Of a DNA stretch of 64,000 nucleotides, positions 43,408 through 54,636 are shown piece after piece; within the stretch, counting starts at the first letter, position 1; each line of letters begins with the position of its first letter. The translations under genes were made by a program, and so were the position numbers. Source of the stretch: Raphanus sativus (Eukaryota > Streptophyta > Magnoliopsida > Brassicales > Brassicaceae); NCBI RefSeq assembly GCF_000801105.2, contig NC_079519.1, forward strand, positions 34,137,288 to 34,201,287, in the 5' to 3' direction. The notes beneath the pieces were generated by a model. The model saw only the letters and a program-made list of their open reading frames with translations. It did no database searches and was not told the origin of the DNA.

Positions 43408-45217
43408 TCAGATTCTTCGCAGTGAAGCCAACCTCTTTTCAAGCTCATCCACTTCACTTGATTCAGAGCTGCAAGTTTTAAAAAAAATTATGCAAAGAGT
43501 TTTCTTAATTTTTCTTCACTAGAATTTATAATGACCAAAACAAATATGAGTTCACAATACCTGTTGCTGTTGGCAGTGGTAGCAGGAGGAGCTGCAGTTT
43601 TTGTAGCGATCCGACCTTTTGGAGCTGAAGATAACTGTTTCAAACAAATGAAACAGAGACATTTTTTTTTTTTTACTTTTTGACTAAACCTGTGAAAAGA
43701 AAAGAAAAACGAGACGATCCCCATTGGGAGAGAAACCTGACCTGAGATGCAACTCCAACACCAATCTCATCAAGAACTTGGTTAGTGAGGTCTTCTGTTT
43801 CTTCTTCCGCCTCATCTTTGTCAAGTGTTTCATCAATTGCCTCTGACATCATCTCTATCTGCAACCACACAACAACATCATAAAACAACAAACCAAGTAA
43901 CATTTGATTGACTGCCTGATAGAAAGAAACTAAAGATCAAAGAGATTTATATATATCCTTTTACCGTCATGTCTAGTTGTGCAGACTGTTTCTGGAAGTC
44001 CTTAATCACTTTGGCTTGCTTGGTTGGTGCCATTTGCTGAAAATATAAAGTGCGAATGAAGAAGTTTACAAGTACTGAGCATTAAAACCAAAACTAGCAT
44101 ATCATTATTACCTTGTTCATAGCAACCATAGCTTTGGTTGCACCTTTCATACCAGAAGAAATCGAAGTGCTCGCATACAGAGCCTAACCAAAGAGAAAAG
44201 ACCAAGAAAAACAGTGATTAATTATTATTCTAATCGAACTACTAGTTTAAAAGGAAGAAGTAAACCTAACCTGTGTGTGAGTGGTTACACCCCTAATCTG
44301 AGCACGGCTTCCCTGTAAGTTTGTAATCTGTTGCCTCAATCTAACAAGTTGACGTGCTAAAATTTTCGTCGCCGCCTATCCAAACATGTTTTAATGCAAA
44401 AAAAAAAATCAAAAATAAAAGAAACAAAACTTAGAAGAGAAGAAAGAAGACAAGCTAAGTAAAGAGGGGAAAGCTACTTGCCTCGTTTCCAGTTTTAGCA
44501 GTTTTCTTGATCTCAGCAACTAGTCTCTTCTCCTGATTGTGACTTGACCAATGTCAATTAAACCGTAAAGAAAACTTATGTCTACTACCATATATGTTTA
44601 TTTACCTCCATCTGAAGAGATGAAATCTCTCGTTCGATACCTGTAACGCCATTGTAATATTTTTAAAACATTGAGCCCAAAAGCTTAGCTTCTTTTTTTT
44701 TTTGTTGCTTATTGGTTTGTTTTAGAAAACATTTCAGAGAGGTTAAGCTATACATACCTCTTGTAGCCACAGACATTTCTCTCTTACTGGTGCGAAGAGC
44801 ATCTGCAGTAATAATCAGAACAAAATATCACAACTTTTCTATCCAATCAGAAACAAGTATCCACAAAAGGAAACCCAAAGCACATAAATGACAAGATCTG
44901 GGCAGCTTACTAGTTTCCCTTTTTTCGAGCTCTCAAAGCAATTACACATCTAACTTTGAGCAATCGTATACCCATTTATGGAAAATAAGAACTCATCAAA
45001 ATTAACACATACCCACACCCAAAGATTCAATTTTGACCACGAATAACGATTAAAGGTGTCAACTTTTATTCAGATCAAGTTTGTTCATCAACAGAAAGCT
45101 TTGCAATTTTAGCTGATTTGCAGAAGAAATTTCCAGAAAAAACAACATTTGAGAGCGATGATGGTGGTGGGTAAAGTTTTTACCTTTGGGAGTAGTCTTC
45201 TTCCTGAAAATGTTCAT
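43408..45217 (-). CDS. ESCRT-III subunit VPS2 (CHMP2-like)
   Basis: Ten coding exons (45184-45217, 44758-44802, 44606-44640, 44482-44532, 44271-44375, 44112-44183, 43965-44036, 43742-43858, 43561-43634, 43408-43468) give 221 residues. It is a charged, helical SNF7-family protein: basic N-terminal half (MNIFRKKTTPKDALRTSKRE), acidic C-terminal half, and a final MIT-interacting motif (DELEKRLASLRRI) that recruits the VPS4 ATPase. Role: membrane scission in multivesicular-body sorting. It matches Arabidopsis VPS2.2 (At5g44560) nearly throughout, from memory. Intron 4 uses a GC donor (GAG|GCAAGT); the others are GT-AG. Confidence 0.95.
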
Positions 45218-46054
45218 CGCGGATTGATTGTCTCCTCGTGTTTATGAGAGAAACCCTAAATCAGAGTAAAGTGATCTTAGAGAGATGAGTGAATGTGAAA
45301 GGCAAAAAGGTTTCTTTTTCTTCTCTCTCTATGTGTTGTGAGTGTGAAAGTGGTATGGAAGAGCGTGCTCAGCCTAATACAAACGATACTTTGGAACTAG
45401 CCGTTACAGATTCCTCAGATCTACCTAATATTCCTTCTTTATCCACCGTTATTGTTTCTTTTCATTTATACTTTTTTTTTGGTTATGTTATGGGAACCGA
45501 CAAAGACTCTGACTGGTCTATAAACAAATTGCTGTCATAACTGATAATGCTATAAGAATGGAACAAATGTACTTGAGACAAATTGTTATAAATAACCAGA
45601 AGCAAATGTATTTAGGCAAATCATGCCTTCAGTCTAACAAAAAATTATATTTAGGCAAATTGTGTTAACGGGTTATATTGGTGATACATCAATAATTGAT
45701 AACTTAACTTCGATCAAAAAAAAAAAACTTTGACCCACCATTTGAAAAGGACGGTATATTTTAATTGATTACTAGATTCCGGATATAATTTTTATATTTG
45801 CTTTCTTGAGTGTAGTCATCAGATTGTGTAAGCGTTTAACCATTTGCCTTGTGTGTTACTTTGCTAACGAAACCACTTGATTCTTGTCCGCCAATCTGAA
45901 TATACCCACAAATCATGCCTCCCGCATGGTCATGCTCAAATCATGTAGCTTTAGTTCGGAAACTGATGTAGGTGACAAGTAGAAACCCCACGTTTAAGAA
46001 CACCATCATTTTTCTCATCTAATACATCCCTTCTCCAATCTCATAATCACTGCT
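45218..46054. other. VPS2 5' flank and spacer
   Basis: Divergent promoter region between VPS2 (-) and the small secreted protein gene (+). An open frame (45289-45540) is in the VPS2 5' flank and has no domain. Small repeats of atttaggcaaat lie near 45610-45660. Confidence 0.45.
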
Positions 46055-46060
46055 TATAAA
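46055..46060 (+). promoter_or_regulatory. TATA box of the small secreted protein gene
   Basis: TATAAA 58-63 bases upstream of the ATG at 46118, giving a leader of about 30 bases. Confidence 0.65.
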
Positions 46061-46117
46061 TGAACCCCCATAGACACCCACAATCACAACACAAGAGCTT
46101 AAAAACACCAAGCAACA

Positions 46118-46474
46118 ATGTCAAAAAACTCAAAGGCTTCTTCTCTATGTCAACTCCTCCTCCTCCTCTTCTTGTCTCTCAATTCTCAACCAGCACTCTC
46201 CTCTCGTGCCCCAAAACCGCAATCACAACCAACATCAGCTCAAACCATAATCGATGATGATTCGTCTTCAATGGCCAAGATCGACCATGCAAAATCCATG
46301 ATTGCTGGATTCTTCAACCACAAGTTTCCAATAAAGGGCTGGCCTATCCCCTACTACCCACCTTTCACAATGGTTAACCCTAATATTCCAACAAACCCAT
46401 CTGGAGCTCAAGAGGAATCAGAGAAGTTACCTTCTCCCCCAAGCAAAGCCAAAAAAGATGGAGGAAACGCCTGA
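46118..46474 (+). CDS. Small secreted Pro/Ser-rich protein, possible peptide precursor
   Basis: Single exon, 118 residues. A strong signal peptide (SSLCQLLLLLFLSLNSQP, cleavage near residue 28-30) is followed by a polar Ser/Gln-rich stretch, DDDSSSMAKIDHAKSMIAGF, a conspicuous aromatic/proline core (KGWPIPYYPPFTMVNPNIP, about 77-95) and a charged tail ending KAKKDGGNA. No cysteine in the mature part, so it is not a disulfide-type defensin. It lies where A. thaliana has several small secreted or transmembrane genes, including SCOOP phytocytokine precursors, from memory. It lacks a clear Ser-x-Ser SCOOP box, so membership is not claimed. Function unknown. Confidence 0.8.
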   Translation: MSKNSKASSLCQLLLLLFLSLNSQPALSSRAPKPQSQPTSAQTIIDDDSSSMAKIDHAKSMIAGFFNHKFPIKGWPIPYYPPFTMVNPNIPTNPSGAQEESEKLPSPPSKAKKDGGNA

Positions 46475-46907
46475 ATTTAGCATTTTACTTGTGTGTTTTA
46501 AAAATATATTTTTCATCGAACACTTAAAAATTTGTGTGCCATTAAGCGTTGATACTGATGGAAAAGTGAGGTTAAAACCGCAGACTGTTGCATTATTAGT
46601 AGAACACCTACTCTCAGTCTAGTTAAATATCACCGAATCTGAGCTATTGATCCCACAAAGAAATGGCAATTAGTCTTCAAAACCTACATAAGAAGGACAA
46701 TACGTTTCGTTGAGTTGGAAAATGCAAAATATAGTTGTGTTAGCCACATTTTGTTAGTTCCTTATGCTCTTACAGATAACCAGTCACAATATATATTTTC
46801 TGTATAATATATAGAATCCCTCAAAACATTATGCAAATTCATGAAATGAAAATTTAAGAAAAAAGAAACAATAAAATTTTACAGGTGGTGTTTTTTCTCT
46901 GTTTTTT
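46475..46907. other. Convergent spacer
   Basis: 3' flanks of the secreted-protein gene (+) and the epimerase (-). AT-rich; nothing else seen. Confidence 0.5.
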
Positions 46908-48797
46908 TCAGTACGAAGCATATCCATGAGGATGAATCTTTTGCCACCTCCAAGCAACTTGAAGACTATTCTGAAGATTAGTGTATTGAGCAGTCCAATT
47001 CAAATCTCTCAAAATCTTTGTCGGGTCACTAAAAACCTCTGCGTAATCTCCTGGTCGCCGGGGCAGGAAATCCACTTTGATCTCTACTCCTGTTGCCTTC
47101 TTACACGCCTCCACAAATTCTTTAACCGATCTTCCTGTTTAACCAAAACCAAAGAACCATTTAATGTAATGTAAACTGTAACTAAAATCTTAGGCGATGG
47201 AATTAATTAAGGTGGTTAGAGTTTGTTTTTTCCAATGAAAATGTTTTAGTCAAGACCTTTTCCGGTTCCAACGTTGTAGATACCGACTTTGCGAGGCTGA
47301 GCTTTTTGGAGAGCCTTCACGTGAGCATCCACGAGATCAGTAACATCTATATAGTCTCTAATGCAAGTCCCGTCCGATGTTTTGTAGTCCGTTCCTTTGA
47401 CCTATCAAAAACCATTTCATGTTAAAGGTTTTTGCAAACAAATAAAACAATTGTATACTTCTTGAATTTCTTTTTACTTGCAGTCCGGGGATGAAGCCCC
47501 GAGCTGCATCAAAACAAGCACCGGAGATCCGTCCTTGCTCCCGAAGCTCGGGTCTCGGAGCTTCTCCTAGTCTACCTTCTGGATCTGAACCAATCACATT
47601 GAAGTATCTGCAAGTTCATAAAATTCGTCAACATTTGCATTATTGTTTTATAAACCTTAATATAAAAAGAGTATTCTATGAACCTAACCTTAAGATCATA
47701 ACCGCCATGTCAGAGTTCTTAGAGAAATCCAAGATCATATCTTCTGCCATCTTTTTAGCTTTTCCATAAGGATTAATCGGGACCTAAATACAAAAAAAAA
47801 AAAAATTGGGTTTGTATGGGATTAGTAAAAATGATGCAAACTCAAGGCTGCTTACCTGTGGAGTATCTTCAGTAATCGGCATTTTTTCAGGCTCTCCATA
47901 AGTAGCACAAGTGCTAGAATATATCAACTTCTTAACTTTATGTCTAGCCATAGCTTCAAGAACTCCTAATGTATTTGATGTAATGTTATGGTAATATCTA
48001 CAACAATCAACCATTAACATTAAAGTAAGACCGACCACTAAAACATATTCTTGAAGTGATGTGTAAGATTGTATAAAGTGTATATAGACGAATGAGGACT
48101 GTACTTTAGAGGATAAAGAGTGCTTTCTCCAACATAAGCTACCGCAGCAAAATGCATCACAGCGTCAAAGGCGTTCTCTGAGAAGATTTTCTCGACCTGA
48201 AATTGTATATGTTAGGAACCAAAACCAAAACTTGTATGCTTCAAAGGCTAACAAACTGTCAAAGGTTATAAAACCATACAGCTGCGGGATCTCCTAAATC
48301 AGCGTAAATGAACTGTAGTCTTCCAGTTTGTGGGAACAATCTCTGTAAAACCTTAACCGCACCAAGATTCCCACGGGAGAGATTGTCCTGTTGAGATATC
48401 AAAAGTTCAAAAGTCATCAAAAAGTTAGTAAAACTTTGAAACTAGTATTAAAAAAAAGACTTATAATTACCACAATGGTTACGCGGTATGAATCTTTAAG
48501 CAGCCTTAAAGCGGCATGTGAACCGATATAGCCAGCTCCACCAGTGACTAACACATGAGTCACTCCTTCCTCTCTTTGAGAAAACTGAAAGAACACAAGA
48601 AAAAGATCGCAGAAAAAACATTAACAAAATATAAAATTTATAAGTTCTTTTTTAGTATGAGTTGATGGGGATACCACGCTCGGTGATGTGAAGCTTGAAG
48701 ATCGACCGATCACAATGATGGCTAAGACTACTAGAGAAGCTAATAAGAGAAGCTTTCCCAGTAGATTGTTCATTGTTTTGGGTTCTAAGTAATCCAT
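46908..48797 (-). CDS. UDP-arabinose/xylose 4-epimerase, Golgi type II membrane protein
   Basis: Nine coding exons (48675-48797, 48471-48584, 48280-48387, 48105-48196, 47856-47997, 47689-47783, 47478-47607, 47257-47401, 46908-47134) give 391 residues. A short cytosolic N-terminus and one membrane anchor (about 14-32, [19 protein letters not shown]) place it in the Golgi. Then comes an NAD-binding Rossmann fold with [12 protein letters not shown] and the SDR catalytic pair Y-x-x-x-K in NPYGKAKK, with SSTCATYG before it. The family interconverts UDP-xylose and UDP-arabinopyranose for wall polysaccharides (MUR4/DUR group). It matches DUR, At5g44480, by position from memory. The leader has an intron (donor near 48902, acceptor 48800-48802). 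Confidence 0.94.
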
Positions 48798-51529
48798 ATC
48801 TACATTTAGAAAAGAAAATAGAAAACCAAAATCAGAAGTCTCTCTTTCTCTGAAAGATGGAACATGGAAAAAAAAACTTTTGTTGATTTAATAATCTCTC
48901 TACCTCCTACAGACAAAGGTCTTGAGTTTCTTCGTTGATTTCTAACTCCAAAAAAAGTTAGCATTGAAACACTTCAAAATTGCTCTGTTTCTCAAACAGA
49001 GACTTGAGACCAAAGCCAAGAAAAGAGTGAAAATGATCAGAGTGGAAAAAATTGATGATGATGATGATGATGATGTTAAATCATTAAGCTATATATATAT
49101 AATTGATGATGATGATGATGATGATGTTAAATCATTAATCTATTCACCTGATACTTGTGAGAAGACAAGAAACACAGGAAGGCTTTGAAAGATGGTTAGA
49201 ATGCGTAACGCGCGATGTTTATTAGCAGAGTGTGAGAGAAACCCGTGTAGGAGAGAGTGATGAAGAGAGAGAGGGAAAGAGCATATATGACGATAAAAGA
49301 AGAGGAGGAAGAAGACGAAGAAACTCAAGAGAGGAAACGTGAACTGCAAAACGAGGGCACGACTACGACCTAGCCGAGACTCTCTTTCTCTATCACTTCG
49401 GTTACGTGTTTTTTTATATATTAAAATATTTGGTTTATAAATAGGAAATCTTTTAAATACTTTTTTTAACAAAAATCATTTTTAATACTTATCTTCTTTT
49501 TGGTACAAATCTTTTATTTTATTTGTTTCACGGATTTAGATATTTATCTCCTTATATCAGTAAATGTTTAAATCAAATTTACAAGCTTTACATCCATGAA
49601 CATGCATCTAATATGGAGGGATTGAGGCAATTGGAAATATTTTCGTTGACTTTGAAACATGACACTATTATGATTTTTATTTCATAAATGCTTAAATATT
49701 TTCTAACAAAAAGCTCTTACTATTTCAACTTTTAGAATCTACTTACTTTAAATCACTTTTAGAAACTGTATTTATTATGTATAATTAAGAAAATCTGAAA
49801 TAGCAAACACTATAAGGAAGATAATTTTTTTTTTGAAAAGAGATAATTATATGTTTTATATATCTATTTGCAACGACATGTATTGTTTTCACCGCGCCTA
49901 TCAACTCCAACGTAGCAAATACTATACGTTACATCTAGCAAACATGTTACATGTCAAGATAAATCCAAAAATAATCAATAGATTGAAAAATTACGAGTTA
50001 ATATAAATAAATAATAGTGCCAAGGTTATGTTGGCTTTATAATCCGATATGGTGTTTTTTCTAAGTTTGTTCTTATTCCAAATTCCAATATAGTACTACC
50101 TAATAAACGAAGAACTAGAATGGTTTCTTTTTAAGGCCACCTAACCTAAGCCCGATCTATTATTTTGGTTTTATAATTTAGAAGCCAACGTATAGAGTGT
50201 GTACGTAACTTGTTTTAAAAAAACTATTGTTTAATCAAAGCAACCAAGAGTTAACTTTTAAAATAATTTCACTACAAATAATTATAATATGATACAAATA
50301 ATTGATTATAAAATAGGTGAGGCTGCTTAGTTGTAGCGATTGCCCAACCATCTAACGTGTTTAGCCATCGTGGTCAAATCAAATGATTTGATCCCTCTTT
50401 GTTTTTGTCAACTTCATTTTGCATTAACCTTTTCAGTGTCACACATATACGCGACTTCTAATTTTCATCTAAAGTAAAGTGTATTTTCTCTTTCTTTTTA
50501 TCAAGTAAAGTGTAAACGTGTATTATATTCTTTTTTTCTTTTGACACAAGAGAATACAAAAGGCTTCTCTTGTAAAACAAGGTTTATGAGTTTTTAACTC
50601 AAGTCTAGTTTATAATAAGTAGAGTAAACATATCCATCATATACTGTTACATTTACTTATGCAATGTGAAAAAAAAATCATTGCATTAAATACAAAATTC
50701 AGTTTCGACATATTTCTGTAAGTTATCTCATCAAAGTTGAACCGTATTGCTTTTTCGAAGAAAAAAAAATTGAACCGTATTTGATTTCGGTTGGGACTTG
50801 AAAATAATAAAAGGAAACTTTCGTCAACCACCTAATTTTGTCATTACCCTTCTCAATCTTTTTACAATTCGAAGCGAACAAAAGGAGCACACCAGTGTTA
50901 AGTCCTACCTAACCCTTTTAAAAAAAATGCTTAGTCCTTACTTGTTAGGTAATGCTTTAGTATAATGGGAATCAATTAAAAAAATGGGAATCAATTCATC
51001 AAATACTTCTCTTTCTCATGTATCAATAATTCGTACCATATTTTACAATATAATTTTCGTCATTTTTATATCTTTTTAATATGATTAATTTGTGTGTACA
51101 ATTAGATCCATCACTGCACCAAATTATTTGACTCTATTAGTAAATATGTGGAATATAAATGTCTGAATATAGTTTTCTTATGCAACTGAATATACTTTGC
51201 AAAATGGCGAAGCACATATTAGATACATCAAAATGTAAAAAAAAAACATAAAAATATTTTAAAAATACTTTACTTCTTACTATAATTAAGTGGCTTATTT
51301 CTCAATATATATGTTTTTAATCATAGATTGACATCTTACGATATTATAAAATTAAACTATAAAAAAATTTATTTATAACATATATATTTATCATAAAAAA
51401 TTATCACCATTCATGTAAATGCTTAACATTTTATTATTATATAAATAAATAAATAATATAAAAAGTATTGACAACAAAAATGTAAATCAAAATCTACAGA
51501 ACCCTAAAAGAAAGCCCAATAATAAAAAA
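48798..51529. other. Epimerase 5' flank and long AT-rich spacer
   Basis: Near the epimerase are leader sequence and a duplicated GAT-run block (49050-49142, listed separately). A CT/GA-rich minus-strand open frame (49140-49472) has no domain. From 49500 to 51500 I see only AT-rich sequence. Confidence 0.5.
49050..49142. repeat. Duplicated (GAT)n block
   Basis: Two copies of a unit made of attgatgatgatgat runs followed by gttaaatcattaa (starting near 49051 and 49102), separated by tatatatat. A local tandem duplication of a trinucleotide run in the 5' flank of the epimerase gene. Confidence 0.85.
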
Positions 51530-53216
51530 ATGTCTTTCTCTCTTCACAGCCCATTTGTTCCCACCACTGGATACTCCCACTTAGGCAACCACCCAAACCA
51601 CATCCCGCCGCCGTCGACGACGAAGTCTGCGTTTCCACCGTCACTGGGGCGTCAACGGAGAAGAGAGCTAAGAAGCGTCTTAATTCGGTCGTTGGATCCA
51701 ATAATGGAAGTTTGCGGCGTAGATTCCGAGGGTAAAGAGTTTAACAGCGCTCAAGAGATGTGGAGAGAAGCTATTGGGGAAGAAGGAGATGAAACCAAGA
51801 AAACCCAATGGTACAGAGACGGTGTTTCTTACTGGGAAGTAAGCAAAGTTCACTTCTTTTCTGATTCTTTTGTTGTTGGTTCTTAGTTCTCTGTAGAGTT
51901 CTCTCAGATTTGATGTAGCTTCTACTCCAAGCAAAAATGTAACCCTAACTTGTTTAATTTAGATTCTAAAGCTGTGGACTTTTCTGTTTTTTTTTTTTCA
52001 AAATTTATTAGGGTGTTGAAGCTTCTGTTGATGGAGTATTAGGAGGATATGGGCATGTGAATGATGCTGATATTACAGGAAGTGAGGTTTTTCTGAAGAC
52101 TCTTATGCAAGAAAGATTAGTCAATGGAGGAGCAAATCAGCATCTGGTGGCTCTTGGTACTCACTCTACTCTCACTGGTGTTTTGTTGCTTTTTTTTACA
52201 TGTGTGTTTCTTTGAAAATGAACACAACTCATTTGCAGATTGTGGTTCTGGTATTGGAAGGATCACTAAGAATCTTCTGATACGGTATTTCAATGAGGTG
52301 AATGTTTTATATAATCTTAGGAGTTGTGTTCTTCTCTGTTTTTAGTTTTTTTTTTTATATAATTATATTTCTTTTGTTCTTAGGTTGATCTTCTTGAGCC
52401 TGTAGCGCAGTTTCTTGATGCCGCACGTGAGAATTTGGCATCTATTGGCTCAGAAACCCACAAAGCAACTAACTTTTTCTGTGTACCTCTTCAGGTATTA
52501 TCATTCTTGTGGTGTCTCTGTTTAATCTCTGTTTTCAATTCTCCTTTCACATTTTTTGTGTGAATGTTTATATGAACATAGGAGTTTACTCCAGCTGCTC
52601 AAAGGTACGATGTCATATGGGTTCAATGGTGCATTGGTCATCTCACTGATGATGATTTTGTTTCTTTCTTCAACCGGGCAAAGGTAATGACTTTGTTTAT
52701 TCTTAGGATTCTTTATTACAAGTCAATTAAACTCATGTCGTGTTCTTGGTTGACCTCAGGGATGCCTTAAACCCGGTGGGTTTTTTGTTGTGAAAGAGAA
52801 TCTCGCTAAGAAAGGTTTCTTTCAGCTCTCACTTTGCTGTTCGTATGATAAGTTTTATCTGACAAGAACTGATGTTTTTTTTTTGGTTTTGAACAGGATT
52901 TGTTTTGGACAAAGAGGATCGTAGCATCACCAGATCCAATCCGTACTTTAAAGAGCTCTTTCGTCGATGTGGGTTACATGTCTATCAAACAAAGGTTTTG
53001 AGTTCTTGTCTGTTTTTTTTTATCTTATGACCGTCTCTAGTATCTGTTGTTTAGACATTTACATTTTTTCTCTCCAATACCATTATCCAGGATCAGAAGG
53101 GTCTTCCTCAGGAGTTATTTGCTGTGAAAATGTATGCTTTAACGGTTGATACACCACCAAAAGTCCACGGAACCAGATCCAAAACTCGCAGTAACCGACC
53201 ACAAATCATCAAATGA
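51530..53216 (+). CDS. Protein alpha-N-terminal methyltransferase (NTM1/METTL11 type)
   Basis: Eight exons (51530-51838, 52012-52156, 52239-52297, 52384-52494, 52582-52683, 52760-52814, 52897-52994, 53091-53216) give 334 residues. The catalytic part is an AdoMet methyltransferase: motif I LDCGSGIGRITKNLL, then VDLLEPVAQF, and IWVQWCIGHLTDDDF. It methylates the alpha-amino group of proteins with X-Pro-Lys starts after Met removal. The first ATG (51530) adds a 58-residue Ser/Pro/Arg-rich N-terminus before the second in-frame Met at 51704 (MEVCGVDSEG), where the conserved core begins; both have good start context. At5g44450 is the syntenic match from memory. Confidence 0.92.
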
Positions 53217-53828
53217 TGACAGGCTTCTGATTTAAAGAAAGAACTATCAAAGTTATTGTAAGATATGTGATCAAGGCTTAGCTGGTTCAAAAACGGCTCA
53301 GTTACGTTGTTTGGTTTTGGCCGGTTCGAATCTCCTGTCCTCGCTTGGTTTTACGCACCTTTTTGTTCATTGTCTGATAATTTGCTCGAACTTGACGATA
53401 TATGTACTATTCAAATGGTGATTTGTAATCAGAATCGAAGTTGCTTCTTATTAAATCATCTTTGCAACTGAGAAGCCTTTCATTATGTTGTTGCATTCGT
53501 CTCCAAACTTGAAACTATGCTCTTTACTTTTTTTCTTTCTTTTCTTAAATACATTTTGCTTAATTTTTGCAATTTACAGAGTCAATGAGATTGACTTACA
53601 TGACGTAGAGACTCAATCGTGTATATCCAGTCTGGGGTTGCCATGGATGGATCCAATGACTCTGATAGAGTTCAGTGATTGAAACTCTCCAGAACACTCT
53701 TTACTGATGATTCGAACCTATTACTCATTGTTATTGTAGGTGAAGGTAACATGACAATTGATCACATACTGTTGTACCTTTTCTTTTTTTTTGTTGTTCT
53801 GATAAAAAATCGCTAATTATTGTTTTAG
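53217..53828. other. NTM1 3' flank
   Basis: 3' UTR and spacer. The open frame 53485-53682 shows no domain. Confidence 0.5.
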
Positions 53829-54192
53829 GAGTGTATTGAATCTGAATTTTGAAGTGATTTGATTTTTAACGATTTTGTAGAAGATTGCAGGAGAATTAGA
53901 AAATTTAGTGTGATTTTTCATAAAACAATCAAAAATCTCATCTAAAACAGTGAGATTTAGATTTTAGTTTTATAGTTAGAAAACTCTACTCAAACACTTT
54001 AGAAACACTTAAAATATTTTATAATCTTCAATTTAAATTTTGTTAAATAAGAGTGGATTTCAAAGTGTTTTATGAAATATCAAATTTAATAACATTAGAT
54101 TTTGAAGTATTTTTTAAAATACACGTTTAAATAACAGTAAATTTATCATTTTAATACAAATCACTTCAAACTTTTAGTTGAATACACCTCTA
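53829..54192. mobile_element. MITE of the GTGTATTCAA family
   Basis: About 365 bp with imperfect terminal repeats (TTAGGAGTGTATTGAAT at the left, GTTGAATACACCTCTAA at the right) and AT-rich interior containing gatttgattttt and ataacattagattttgaag blocks shared with the element at 37673. Non-coding. Confidence 0.7.
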
Positions 54193-54636
54193 AATATTTC
54201 ACTGGTGGCTTAACATAGGGTAATCACCAGCCTCCCCCCCCCCTGATAGGCAATATCCAAATTTTTGAGACAGACATTAGGCGTTAATTGGGTTCTTCTT
54301 GAGACATCCGGATACCATCGTCATCAAAAAATAAAAACAATTAATGTTTCGATGTAACAATAGGCAGACACGTATTGTTGGTGGCCATAAATCTAACAAG
54401 CTTTAAAACAATTGTCAGAAAAAGAATGAAACCAATCATGTTCTTTGATAACACATCGTTGTTGTAGCTTGTCGAAAGGAAAATAATCAGCTTTACACAA
54501 AAAGAATTGTAGCACACATCTATTTCACATAAAAGTAAAAAGAATATAAAGTACTTTTTGACCAAAAAAACAGAATATGAAGTAGTTCAGATTCATCTTA
54601 CCCGTATATCCTCAGCTTCTCTGCATTAAAAAAAAA
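54193..54636. other. Upstream region of BBE-like gene 1
   Basis: A C-run (cctcccccccccct) near 54231-54244, otherwise AT-rich. The leader of the next gene ends in an A-run just before the ATG. No gene. Confidence 0.5.
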
